Positions 36,147-44,451 of a stretch of DNA of 64,000 nt are shown piece by piece (the stretch's first letter is position 1; each line of letters begins with the position of its first letter). Source of the stretch: Pseudomonadota bacterium (lineage in GTDB: Bacteria > Pseudomonadota > Alphaproteobacteria > Acetobacterales > Acetobacteraceae); NCBI GenBank assembly GCA_018240405.1, contig JAFEFW010000617.1:19384-83383 (forward strand), read 5' to 3'. Both the position numbers and the translations under genes were made by a program. Below the pieces are notes generated by a model. It was not told the origin of the DNA and did not search any database. It saw only the letters and a program-made list of their open reading frames with translations.

Positions 36147-37400
36147 ATGAAGCAGCCCGCCGTCGGCGTGGCCGCAAGCGCTCCTTTGTCCACCGCCCCA
36201 GCTTTGGGGACGGCGAGCGGCAGTAACACCACCTTTGCGATCCTGATCTCGCTCAGCGTCTGTCACCTGCTCAACGACATGAACCAGTCGCTGGTGCCCG
36301 CGCTGTATCCGATTTTGAAAGACAACTATGCGCTGGATTTCGGCCAGATCGGCCTGATCACGCTGGCCTTTCAGCTCACCGCCTCGCTGCTGCAGCCAGT
36401 TGTCGGGATCGTGACCGACAAGCGGCCGCAGCCCTATTCGCTGCCGATCGCCATGGGCAGCAGCCTGGCGGGACTGTTGCTGCTGTCGGTCGCCAACACC
36501 TATGCGCTTATTCTGTTGGCCGCCGCCCTGGTTGGTATCGGCTCATCGGTCTTCCACCCGGAGTCCTCACGCGTTGCCCGTATGGCGTCGGGTGGGCGTT
36601 ACGGCTTCGCGCAGTCGCTGTTCCAGCTTGGCGGCTCAACGGGATCATCAATCGGGCCGCTGCTCGCGGCCTTTATCGTCGTGCCACGCGGTCAGGGCAG
36701 CATTGCCTGGTTCTCGGCCGCGGCGCTGCTGGCGATCCTGATTCTGGCCAATGTCAGCATGTGGTATGCGCGCCACCCCGCCATGGCGGCTCGGCGCAAC
36801 AAGAAAGTAGCGGCGCCGATCGCCGCATCGCCCCTGCCCCGGGCGACGGTGATCTTCGCCTTTTCCATCCTGCTGGTGCTGCTGTTCTCGAAGAATGTGT
36901 ATACATCGAGCCTTAGCTCGTACTACACCTTCTATCTGATCCAGAAATTCGGCGTGTCGGTGCAAAGCGCACAGCTCCACCTGTTCGCCTTCCTCGGTGC
37001 CGTCGCGGCCGGCACTTTCATCGGCGGACCGATCGGCGATCGGGTCGGGCGCAAACCGGTGATCTGGTTCTCGATCCTCGGCGCCTTCCCGTTCGCGCTG
37101 ATGCTGCCCTATGCCAGCCTGATGTGGACCGGCGTCCTGAGCGTGCTGATCGGCTTGATCCTCGCCTCCGCCTTCTCGGCCATCGTTGTCTATGCGCAGG
37201 AATTGCTGCCAGGCCGGGTGGGCATGGTCGCCGGCATGGTGTTCGGCTTCTCGTTTGGGCTGGGTGGCCTGGGGGCCGCCGCGCTGGGCGAGATCGCCGA
37301 CGCCACCAGTATCGAAACGGTCTACAAGGTCTGCTCCTTCCTCCCGCTGATCGGGCTGCTCACGGCGCTGCTGCCCGACATCGAAAAGCGGCGAGGCTGA
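36147..37400 (+). CDS. MFS transporter, fosmidomycin-resistance (Fsr) type
   Basis: The 417-residue inner-membrane protein has about twelve hydrophobic helices. Its signature, LSVCHLLNDMNQSLVPALYPILKDNYALDFGQIGLITLAFQLTASLLQPVVGIVTDKRPQPY, is typical of fosmidomycin-resistance-type exporters, as are FHPESSRVARMASGGRYGFAQSLFQLGGSTGSSIGPLLAA and GPIGDRVGRKPVIW (the loop motif of MFS proteins). These transporters export drugs or small metabolites by proton antiport; the natural substrate is unknown. Possible starts are GTG 36096, GTG 36132 and ATG 36147. All lie before a polar tail, so the choice does not affect the membrane domain. Confidence 0.88.
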   Translation: MKQPAVGVAASAPLSTAPALGTASGSNTTFAILISLSVCHLLNDMNQSLVPALYPILKDNYALDFGQIGLITLAFQLTASLLQPVVGIVTDKRPQPYSLPIAMGSSLAGLLLLSVANTYALILLAAALVGIGSSVFHPESSRVARMASGGRYGFAQSLFQLGGSTGSSIGPLLAAFIVVPRGQGSIAWFSAAALLAILILANVSMWYARHPAMAARRNKKVAAPIAASPLPRATVIFAFSILLVLLFSKNVYTSSLSSYYTFYLIQKFGVSVQSAQLHLFAFLGAVAAGTFIGGPIGDRVGRKPVIWFSILGAFPFALMLPYASLMWTGVLSVLIGLILASAFSAIVVYAQELLPGRVGMVAGMVFGFSFGLGGLGAAALGEIADATSIETVYKVCSFLPLIGLLTALLPDIEKRRG

Positions 37401-37401
37401 C

Positions 37402-38010
37402 ACGAGCGACGGCGTCGATCTCGCTCTGGTACTGGCGGTCGACGCGTCCGCCAGCGTCACCTATGACGAGTTCGGCCTGATTGCCGGCGGCATGGCGGCC
37501 GCGTTGCGCGACCCGACAGTCGCCGCCGGCCTGACCGGAACCAGCATCCTGACGCTGCTCCTGTGGTCTGGCGCTGGTCAGCAGGAGGTGATCACGCCGT
37601 GGACCCGCATTGCGACGGCTGACGATCTGCGGGCATTCACCGACAGCGTCGACAACATGCCGCGCATCGTAAAGGCCGGCGCGACGGCCATTGGTGAGGC
37701 GCTGCTGGCGGCACTGACGTTGCTGTCGAACGTCCCGGTGACGCCGAAGCGCAATGTCGTGGACGTCGTTGGCGATGGGCGCTCGAACGAAGGGACGCCG
37801 CCGGGCCCGATCCGCGACCGGATGGCCGCGGCCGGGATCACCATCAACGGCCTGTGCATCCTGCACGAGGAGCCGGATTTGTTGAATTCCTATACCGAAG
37901 AGGTGATCGGCGGTCCCGGCGCCTTCGCTGTAACCTGCCGGTCCTATACGGACTTTACCGAGGCCATGCGGCAGAAGCTGACACGGGAGATCAACGGCCC
38001 AGTGGTTTGA
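37402..38010 (+). CDS. DUF1194 (von Willebrand factor A-like) protein without an ordinary start codon
   Basis: The frame reads TSDGVDLALVLAVDASASVTYDEFGLIAGGMAAALRDPTV and continues through GTAIGEALLAA-like, VVDVVGDGRSNEG and ITINGLCILHEEPDLLNSYTEEVIGGPGAF to the stop, matching DUF1194 secreted VWA-like proteins. The MIDAS metal motif DASAS lies before the first ATG, which is at 37492. No ATG, GTG or TTG occurs between the in-frame stop at 37348-37350 and 37492, and no signal peptide is encoded. Either translation starts at a CTG coupled to the MFS gene stop (37398-37400), or the gene lost its 5' end by deletion and is a pseudogene. The rest is intact and follows its family closely. Confidence 0.6.
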   Translation, partial: TSDGVDLALVLAVDASASVTYDEFGLIAGGMAAALRDPTVAAGLTGTSILTLLLWSGAGQQEVITPWTRIATADDLRAFTDSVDNMPRIVKAGATAIGEALLAALTLLSNVPVTPKRNVVDVVGDGRSNEGTPPGPIRDRMAAAGITINGLCILHEEPDLLNSYTEEVIGGPGAFAVTCRSYTDFTEAMRQKLTREINGPVV

Positions 38011-38076
38011 GGTGCGGGTTCGCAACAAATTGCTGAAGGCCGCCCGCACATCGCTCCTTGAGTGGCGGAAAAGGGG

Positions 38077-39183
38077 ATGACCGACCACTCCGAAACGCCT
38101 GGCCAAGCAGCCGAAGGGCCCGCGGCGGATGACATGCCGTTGCCGACCAATCCGCAGACGATCTTCCTGGGCGGCCTGTTCACGCTCGCTGTGCTGGCGG
38201 CGCTCTACGTCACAGCCGAGGTCGTGCTGCCCGTCATCCTCGCCATCATCCTGAAGCTGTTGCTGCAGCCGTTCGTCCGCCTGCTGGAGCGGTGTTATAT
38301 CCCCCGCCTGGTGGGTGCGATCCTTAGTGTGCTGCTTGTCCTTGGCATTGTTGCTGGGACGGTCAGCCTGCTCGCCGGACCGGCGACGACTTGGGCGGCC
38401 AGGCTGCCGGACGCCATTCCGCAGTTGCGCGATCAGCTTTCCTTTCTGCGGCGCCCGATTGAGATGACGCAGGCTCTATCGCGGCAGGTGGAGGGGATTG
38501 GCGGCGGCGAGGTTCAGGTGGCGCCGCCCGGTGCGGCACTCCGGCCAGAGGGCCTGGTGACCAAGATCTTTTCCAGCACAGCGACAGCGACGTCAGGTCT
38601 GTTCACGACGCTGCTTGTGCTGTTCTACCTGTTGATGTCCGGCGAAACATTTCTCCGTCGCCTGGTGGAAATCCTGCCGCGGTTCCACGACAAGCGCGCG
38701 GCGGTCGAACTCTCGGCGCATGTCGAGAGGGACGTGTCGGTCTATCTACTGACGGTATCCTGCATCAACGTCCTTGTCGGCGCCGCCACCGCGGGCGTGA
38801 TGTGGCTGTGCGGCATGCCGACCCCCTTGCTGTGGGGGGCGATCGCCTTTGCGCTGAATTTCATGCCGATTCTGGGCCCGATGGTTGGCGTGGTGATTTT
38901 CCTGATGGCAGGAATTCTGTCGCTGGGCGTTACATGGTGGGCCGTGTTGCCGGCAGCGCTGTATCTGGGAATCCATATCGCCGAGGGCGAAGTCGCCACG
39001 CCGATGCTGCTGTCGCGGCGATTCACCATCAATCCGGTGGCGATGATCCTGGCGCTGATTTTCTGCTACTGGATGTGGGGTGTGGTGGGCGCGGTTCTGG
39101 CCATGCCGCTTCTGGCCATCACCAAGATCGTCTGCGACGATCTGCGCCCGCTGCGCGCGGTCGGCCACCTGCTGGAGGGCTGA
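38077..39183 (+). CDS. AI-2E family transporter
   Basis: This 368-residue inner-membrane protein of the AI-2E/PerM family has an N-terminal helix pair (FLGGLFTLAVLAALYVTAEVVLPVILAIILKLLLQPFVRLLER), an extended periplasmic or cytoplasmic segment, and a C-terminal helix bundle (MWLCGMPTPLLWGAIAFALNFMPILGPMVGVVIFLMAGIL; NPVAMILALIFCYWMWGVVGAVLAMPLLAITKIVCD), all typical. The family was named after quorum-signal export, but many members are Na+/H+ antiporters or uncharacterised. I use the ATG at 38077, preceded by GGAAAAGGGG; a GTG at 38062 lacks a ribosome-binding site. Confidence 0.88.
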   Translation: MTDHSETPGQAAEGPAADDMPLPTNPQTIFLGGLFTLAVLAALYVTAEVVLPVILAIILKLLLQPFVRLLERCYIPRLVGAILSVLLVLGIVAGTVSLLAGPATTWAARLPDAIPQLRDQLSFLRRPIEMTQALSRQVEGIGGGEVQVAPPGAALRPEGLVTKIFSSTATATSGLFTTLLVLFYLLMSGETFLRRLVEILPRFHDKRAAVELSAHVERDVSVYLLTVSCINVLVGAATAGVMWLCGMPTPLLWGAIAFALNFMPILGPMVGVVIFLMAGILSLGVTWWAVLPAALYLGIHIAEGEVATPMLLSRRFTINPVAMILALIFCYWMWGVVGAVLAMPLLAITKIVCDDLRPLRAVGHLLEG

Positions 39184-39201
39184 CCGGGCAGGAGGCCGAC
39201 G

Positions 39202-39447
39202 TCAGGCTGTCTTGGCAGCGATCAGCCCGACGAGGTCGCCTACAGAGCGAAGGCTGTCGAGTTCACGGGTGTTGAACTTGATGCCCCACTTTTCCTCGCT
39301 CGCCATGATGATTTCGATCTGTTTGAAACTATCCCAGCCTTGCACCTGCTTGGCGGTCAGGTCGGCGGTCAGTTTGATATCATCCCGCATGAACACGTCG
39401 TGGAAGATTTCGGTCAGCGCGGTGTAGATATCCGCTTCGGTCGCCAT
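39202..39447 (-). CDS. acyl carrier protein partner of FkbH
   Basis: The 81-residue protein is an acyl carrier protein. The phosphopantetheine attachment serine is Ser40 in VQGWDSFKQIEIIMASEEKWGIKF, where the usual DSL is DSF. It begins five bases after the stop of the FkbH-like gene, so the pair forms an operon. FkbH-type enzymes load a glyceryl group from 1,3-bisphosphoglycerate onto a dedicated ACP, and this is presumably that ACP. It is not the fatty-acid ACP, whose motif is DSLD. Confidence 0.88.
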   Translation of the reverse strand: MATEADIYTALTEIFHDVFMRDDIKLTADLTAKQVQGWDSFKQIEIIMASEEKWGIKFNTRELDSLRSVGDLVGLIAAKTA

Positions 39448-39452
39448 TCTTG

Positions 39453-41339
39453 TCAGCCCTCAACGACGTGGATGAATGTATCGGCGGGCGTGAAGCTCGC
39501 CAGATCGAGCATGGCGCGGTTGCCGCCTTCCGGGCCGGTTTCCAGCACTACGAACCCCAGTTTGGCGTAGTGGTCCTTGACCATGCCGTTCTTCTTGGTC
39601 GGGATGTACTCGCCGATCAGCCGCTTCGCACCCAACTTGTGTGCTTCCTGCGCAATCAGGTTCAGCGTGGTTGGTTCAACCTGACGGCCAAGCACGCGGC
39701 AGCTCATCAGCCAGGTGTCGATCAGCAGGTCCTTGTTCTCCTGCAGCCGGCCGATGATGATGGCGATGATGCCATTGTCGCCGAAACGGTCGGTCAGCCG
39801 CAGCTGCAGTCCGAAGGCGTCGGGGTCGGCCATGACGGCGATGACGTCGTCCTCGGTATAGCGGCGGGTTGTCAGGTTGAACTGGTTCGACTTGTTGATC
39901 AGCTGGGTGATGCGCTGCAGCCCGATCTTGTCGAAACGCTTCCAGATCAGCTGCATCTCCAGCCCGCGCAGATAGGCTGGAAGGTCGGTGACCGATGCCT
40001 TCAGCGCTTCACGTGCCTTGTTGCCCTGATACTGCGACGTCCGTTCCCGGTCCTCATCGGTGATCGCCAGGCCTTCAAAGTATCCGGCATCCGCCAGCGC
40101 CACAGGATAGCCGGTCGGATCGTCGGACACTTCCGGAACGGCAACCATCGGCAGCTCCTGCCGTACCAGGTTGCGCTCGAACGGGTTGTCGTCGATGAAC
40201 ACCAGCGAATCGATCCCGATATTCAGTTCGGCGGCGATCGCTCGGATATTGTCCGCCTTGTTCGACCAGTTGGCGACGAAGCTGGCGATGTCGCCGCGCT
40301 TCAGCACCATGTCCGGGTGCTTCTCAAACGGTTCGAGGGCGTTGGCCTCATCGTTCTTCGAGCAGACCGCCAGGATGACGCCGCGGCGGCTAAGTTCCCG
40401 GGCATAATCCTGAAAGGCGACATAGGCTTCGCCCAGCGGGCTACCCTGGCCCAGCGCGATCCCCTCCAGCCCGTCATCGCCGATCACCCCGCCCCACAGC
40501 GTGTTGTCGAGGTCCATGACCAGGCATTTGAACGACCGTCCCTGCTTGGCAGCCAGCCAGCGGCCGACGAGGTCACCGTACATTGGGCCTGCCGTCGGCG
40601 CGACTTCCTGCTTCGAGCGATGCCAAAGCCCGGCATCATGCCACTTGCCGATGCCATCGCGCGCGGCGCGTTCATCAACGGCAAGGATGTCGACGCCATC
40701 CTCCTCCGCCATCGTCCGGATCGCCTGGTTCAGTCGCGCGACGAAATGCGCCCGCGAGCCGGGCAGCCGGTGTTCATTGTTGCCCAGCAGCGTCAGGTGC
40801 ACGGGCAGGACCGCCTGCTGAATGATTGGACAACGAAACGTATCCCGCGCCAGCTTCCATGTCTCGCGCAGGTGGGACTGCATTTCTTCCAGCGCCGCAT
40901 CGGCGCCTTCGGCATCCAGCGCGGCGGTGACGCCCGCGGTCAGATGGTAGGCATCCAATGCAAGCAGGATGGCGGTCGGCTTGAACGCGTGCAGCGCCGA
41001 GTCGGGGTCCGACAGTTCCTGCAGATATTGGCCATAGTCATTTTCATAGGTCTCGACCCAGATGCCGCGGCGAAGGCCGGCAACCCGGATGGCCGGCAGC
41101 AGATGCGTCAATGTCGAAGAGCCCAATACCGCAAGACGCACTTTCTTTGTCGACAGCGTTTCGGGGCCAGTGGGCAGCGTGCGCCGGACCATCTCATCCA
41201 GCGCGTTGGTCAGGACGAAGTTGAGCCTTGCGTTGGCAAGGAAAGTCGCCTTGTCCCAGGCGGCCGCCACATTCTCCGGCAGCGCTTTCAGGCCTTGCCG
41301 CCAATCCGGGATTACTGGAAGCCAGTGCAGGTCGGTCAC
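39453..41339 (-). CDS. FkbH-like HAD-IIIC phosphatase/glyceryltransferase
   Basis: This 628-residue protein has three parts. An SGNH-like N-terminal domain (KVRLAVLGSSTLTHLLPAIRVAGLRRG) is followed by an HAD-superfamily IIIC domain with the catalytic pair Asp276/Asp278 in LVMDLDNTLWGGVIGDDG and AVCSKNDEANA, and by a GNAT-like C-terminal domain (IDTWLMSCRVLGRQVEPTTL; LIGEYIPTKKNGMVKDHYAKLGF). FkbH proteins dephosphorylate 1,3-bisphosphoglycerate and transfer glycerate to an ACP. I place the start at GTG 41337-41339 behind GGAGGATCC; a TTG 45 bases upstream lacks such a site. No polyketide synthase is nearby, so the glyceryl-ACP may decorate a surface glycan, which is an inference. Confidence 0.92.
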   Translation of the reverse strand: MTDLHWLPVIPDWRQGLKALPENVAAAWDKATFLANARLNFVLTNALDEMVRRTLPTGPETLSTKKVRLAVLGSSTLTHLLPAIRVAGLRRGIWVETYENDYGQYLQELSDPDSALHAFKPTAILLALDAYHLTAGVTAALDAEGADAALEEMQSHLRETWKLARDTFRCPIIQQAVLPVHLTLLGNNEHRLPGSRAHFVARLNQAIRTMAEEDGVDILAVDERAARDGIGKWHDAGLWHRSKQEVAPTAGPMYGDLVGRWLAAKQGRSFKCLVMDLDNTLWGGVIGDDGLEGIALGQGSPLGEAYVAFQDYARELSRRGVILAVCSKNDEANALEPFEKHPDMVLKRGDIASFVANWSNKADNIRAIAAELNIGIDSLVFIDDNPFERNLVRQELPMVAVPEVSDDPTGYPVALADAGYFEGLAITDEDRERTSQYQGNKAREALKASVTDLPAYLRGLEMQLIWKRFDKIGLQRITQLINKSNQFNLTTRRYTEDDVIAVMADPDAFGLQLRLTDRFGDNGIIAIIIGRLQENKDLLIDTWLMSCRVLGRQVEPTTLNLIAQEAHKLGAKRLIGEYIPTKKNGMVKDHYAKLGFVVLETGPEGGNRAMLDLASFTPADTFIHVVEG

Positions 41340-41419
41340 GGATCCTCCATCAAGCGCACGGGCTTGCGGAATGGTGCATTGCAAAGTCGAGTATCATCCG
41401 TTGTTGGCGCCGTTCAACC

Positions 41420-42871
41420 CTAAAGCGAACCGAGGGACGAAGGCGTTGTGTCGGCTGGAATACGGGGTGAAACCGGCCGCAACCGCACCCCTGTCGCATC
41501 GAAGGCCTTGAACAGCGCCGCTCGGTCCGGCGGCGGCAGCGGCCGCAGCGGCGGGCGCATCCGTAACCAAGTGGCGTTCTCGCTGTGACGCGCCAGCAAT
41601 GCCTTGACGCTTGCTAAAGGTGGGCGGTTGCCTAGCGCCTTAGCGACAGCGTCGATGCTGCGCTGCGCCTGCAGCGTTGCGGCCGGGCCCGGGGCGGTCA
41701 GCGTCTGACGGACAAGCCGGCCGAGAAGATTTGTTGTGCCTCCGATCACGCCAGCGCCGCCAAGTTGAACCAGCCGGGCGACGATCCGGTCATCCGCCGC
41801 ATAGATTTCGAAACGGACGTCCGGGTACCGCCGCAGGAGCTGCAGGCCAAGCGTACAGCCGGGCGACTCATCCCGCAGGCCGCGCAGCCGCCCCGGTAGT
41901 CGGGTCATCAGCATGTCCAGCGCGGCGAGACAGGCACGCTGTGTCGGCGCTGTCGGCGCCACCGATATATACAGATGTAGCCCGCTGCCGATGCGTTGCA
42001 GCAGGTCGACCAGCGCGGGCGACACCAGATCGGCTGGCGTGGCGCGGGCGGGCACCGGCATTGCCGCAATCAAACCGCGGATGCCGCGCTCCTCGGCACA
42101 GGCGGCGATGCGCTGCGCGTCCTCGACGGAGGCAGGACCGATGCCGGTCACGATCTTCGAAGCAGGAACTCCGCGCCCGACAAGTCCCTTCAGCACGGCG
42201 ATCCGCTCCGCGATGGCCAGGCTGGCCACCTCGCCGGTGCCATCCAGTACGGCCACGCCATGGCAACCATTGGCCAGGAGCCAGAAGCAATGCTCCGCCA
42301 TCAGCCCGAGGTCCGGGCGCCCATCCTGGCCGAACGGTGTTGGCACCGACGCGTTGATCCCGCCGAACATGGCCGTCGTCCAGAACAGGTCAGGCCGGTC
42401 GGTTGGGTCCTGGAACGGCCAGTCGACCGTGTGGTCCTCGGGTGCGCAGGCGAGCCGAGGCGCAATGAAACGGCCGACGACGGAGATGCCTGCCTTCTGC
42501 ACCGTCGCGGGGTCGCCCGACACCAGCGGGTGCCACCAGGCCAGCTTTTCCCGGCGCAGCACCCGGCGATAGCCGCAGGTCGGCGGGAGCCACTGCGCGT
42601 CGGCGACCACGGCCGGGGTCAGCTTGAAGCACTTGTCCTCACGTGCGAGACGGTTGGGGTAGTCGCAACAACCGCCGGTTTGCGGGTCGAGCAGTTTGCA
42701 GCCGATATCGGAGCCGTACAGGTCCGGACCATCATCCGCCTGGTACTTCTCCAGGCAGCAACGTCCACAGCCGTCGCATAGCGACTCCCACTCGCGGTCC
42801 GTCATTTCGGCGAGGGTTTTGCGCTCCCAGAACGGACGTGCGTCATCAGCGTCGCGGTCGGTCATGGTCAA
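41420..42871 (-). CDS. UPF0260 metal-chelating domain fused to a degenerate DapA-like barrel
   Basis: Residues 1-140 of this 483-residue protein match the UPF0260/YcgN family: FWERKTLAEMTDREWESLCDGCGRCCLEKY, SDIGCKLLDPQTGGCCDYPNRLAREDKCFKLTP and WLPPTCGYRRVLR. Eight or nine cysteines (32, 35, 38, 39, 58, 68, 69, 81, 99) suggest a zinc or iron-sulfur site. Residues 160-400 form a dihydrodipicolinate-synthase-like TIM barrel beginning GGINASVPTPFGQDGRPD. There, TTGE is replaced by DGTGE, YNxP by YISVAP, and the Schiff-base lysine motif by GLRDESPG with Arg333. The barrel has therefore probably lost aldolase chemistry. No stop or frameshift lies between the halves. UPF0260 proteins are normally about 150 residues. 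It lies 80 bases upstream of fkbH on the same strand. Confidence 0.85.
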   Translation of the reverse strand: MTMTDRDADDARPFWERKTLAEMTDREWESLCDGCGRCCLEKYQADDGPDLYGSDIGCKLLDPQTGGCCDYPNRLAREDKCFKLTPAVVADAQWLPPTCGYRRVLRREKLAWWHPLVSGDPATVQKAGISVVGRFIAPRLACAPEDHTVDWPFQDPTDRPDLFWTTAMFGGINASVPTPFGQDGRPDLGLMAEHCFWLLANGCHGVAVLDGTGEVASLAIAERIAVLKGLVGRGVPASKIVTGIGPASVEDAQRIAACAEERGIRGLIAAMPVPARATPADLVSPALVDLLQRIGSGLHLYISVAPTAPTQRACLAALDMLMTRLPGRLRGLRDESPGCTLGLQLLRRYPDVRFEIYAADDRIVARLVQLGGAGVIGGTTNLLGRLVRQTLTAPGPAATLQAQRSIDAVAKALGNRPPLASVKALLARHSENATWLRMRPPLRPLPPPDRAALFKAFDATGVRLRPVSPRIPADTTPSSLGSL

Positions 42872-42940
42872 CGTCCCGCCAGGAGTGAGATGCCACTGCG
42901 ACGCTGGTTACCGTCATTCGATCGTTGGTGTCGACAACAG

Positions 42941-42974
42941 AAAGGCCGGAGACGCGTCGGCGTCTCCGGCCTTT
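42941..42974 (-). terminator. intrinsic terminator of the Hint-domain gene
   Basis: Near-perfect 15-base arms (AAAGGCCGGAGACGC and GCGTCTCCGGCCTTT) close over a short loop, followed on the minus strand by CTGTTG. It lies 19 bases after the Hint gene stop and before the UPF0260 fusion gene, separating the two transcripts. Confidence 0.75.
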
Positions 42975-42993
42975 CAGGGGTGCGGGCGGCGTA

Positions 42994-44043
42994 TCAGGCG
43001 ACCCGCCGCGTCTCCTGCTCTGCCGCCGGATAGGCGTCGAGCGGCGTGCAATCGATGGTTATGATCAACGCCTCTGTTCCGCGGGTCACGGGAATAACGC
43101 CTGCGCCGTCGGTCCAACGCCACATGCGGCTGTCATCGCGTTCGACATCGTGCCAGCCGTCCGCCAGACGCGGGTCGTCAGCCGCCAGGACCACCTCGGT
43201 AGCGCCGGTGCGAATTGCGATCGAGTCGACACGAACGCCCAGGCGCCGCGTGTCACGCTCACGGGCAACGAACTTGTCCGCCGGGATGCAGAAACGGGAC
43301 AGCAGCGCAACCGAACTGGCGCCCGCCGGGACCATGAAGACATAGCGTGTTCCGCTGTGCGATGCTGGTCGTATGGCCCGTCCATCCACGCGCAAATGGA
43401 TGTCTGCATCGCCGGTGTAGGTCAACTGTGGAATCGGGTATCCGATTGTCTGTGATCGAGCGGCCAACCGCGCCCAGATTGGTTCGACCTGATCGGCGAT
43501 GCGAGCGAGCGGCGCACAGGCATCCGTCGCCCATCGCGCTGAACCCGAATCGAGGGTGAACCGGGGATGCAGCTGTCGCGGTCCCTCGGCATTGTCGAAC
43601 ACAGACCGATTGCCGGTATCCAGGTAGCTTTCGGTCTCGGCATCCTCAGCGTAGAGAACGCCGTGATTCTCGAGCTCCAAATGGTAGTAGGTGAACGGCG
43701 CGTGTTGGTATTCCGTCAGGATCGAGCCGCCGTTTACCAGCAGCTTGGCCGGGACGCAGAGGCCGTCGATGACCATGCAGTGTTCTGGCGAGACCAACAG
43801 GTCGCGCGCCGGCTGGTTGTCGGTGATGGCGCCCGCCCGGATACGGATTGGGGCAATGTCTTCTGGGTGGGCGTGCCGGGCGATGTCGACCTGTGTATAG
43901 CCGATCCACTTCACCGGCTCGAAGGTCTGGGCGCCGTTGCGGAGCACTGCGACGGCGTCGCCTGGGGAGAGATCCTGGACCGGAACCTCACCGCGAGCGG
44001 CGCGAATCCTGGAGCCGCTGACGAAACACGCACCTCTGCCCAT
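42994..44043 (-). CDS. Hint-domain-containing protein
   Basis: The 349-residue protein starts with a Hedgehog/intein (Hint) fold: ACFVSGSRIRAARGEVPVQDLSPGDAVAV with the candidate nucleophile Cys6, followed by EPVKWIGYTQVD, RDLLVSPEHCMVIDGLCVPAKLLVNGGSI and YYHLELENHGVLYAEDAETESYLDTGNRSVF. Hint domains can self-cleave or splice; in this bacterial group they usually stand at the C-terminus of large exoproteins. Here the domain is N-terminal, and the remaining 180 residues look like a beta-rich domain without a known name. No signal peptide is visible. It is divergent from the PEP-CTERM gene. Confidence 0.85.
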   Translation of the reverse strand: MGRGACFVSGSRIRAARGEVPVQDLSPGDAVAVLRNGAQTFEPVKWIGYTQVDIARHAHPEDIAPIRIRAGAITDNQPARDLLVSPEHCMVIDGLCVPAKLLVNGGSILTEYQHAPFTYYHLELENHGVLYAEDAETESYLDTGNRSVFDNAEGPRQLHPRFTLDSGSARWATDACAPLARIADQVEPIWARLAARSQTIGYPIPQLTYTGDADIHLRVDGRAIRPASHSGTRYVFMVPAGASSVALLSRFCIPADKFVARERDTRRLGVRVDSIAIRTGATEVVLAADDPRLADGWHDVERDDSRMWRWTDGAGVIPVTRGTEALIITIDCTPLDAYPAAEQETRRVA

Positions 44044-44315
44044 CGGTCACCTCGCTTGGCGTCAACACCTTAAAATACAATCGTGGGCTGACGCGCCATT
44101 CATTAACTTATGGCGATTATTTGGCCACAGCGAGACCGAGCGGGTCAAGGCGAAATACTCTGTGTCTTGAAATGTAGCAGGTGAAGGGTGAGAAACGCCG
44201 ACTGATCGCGGCGGGGCGGTGCCGCATGCCGGTTGCGAGGTATGGCATGAAGCCTCGCGAAAAGGCACAGCCTGCCGCGGCTCGCTGCACAGCTTGGCGC
44301 TGGCGCCGCGCTGGA

Positions 44316-44338
44316 GAGTGTCGGGATTCTTTACACTC
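44316..44338 (+). promoter_or_regulatory. GTGTCGG-N5-TTTACAC element, copy 1, upstream of the PEP-CTERM gene
   Basis: GTGTCGG, five bases, then TTTACAC (44318-44336) lies in a partial palindrome with outer arms GAGTGT and ACACTC. It sits 60 bases upstream of the sigma-54 promoter, the usual distance for an enhancer-binding activator. Two more copies follow within 1.2 kb. PEP-CTERM regulons in other proteobacteria depend on RpoN and the PrsK/PrsR system, so this is a candidate activator site. Confidence 0.6.
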
Positions 44339-44397
44339 CGCCGTCACGGCCCTGCAGAGCAATCTTCAACAGTTTGATTCGGAAGGGACTTTATTTC

Positions 44398-44413
44398 TGG
44401 CATATCATTTGCT
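44398..44413 (+). promoter_or_regulatory. sigma-54 promoter of the PEP-CTERM gene
   Basis: TGGCATATCATTTGCT matches the RpoN consensus TGGCACG-N4-TTGC. The invariant GG (44399-44400) and GC (44411-44412) are twelve bases apart, as required for -24/-12 recognition. The start codon is 39 bases downstream. Most of the rest of the 44044-44451 gap is the promoter region of the divergent Hint gene, with no supported coding sequence. Confidence 0.75.
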
Positions 44414-44451
44414 ACAAGCAACCCGGATAATCGCTTTTGAGGTCGATTGAC

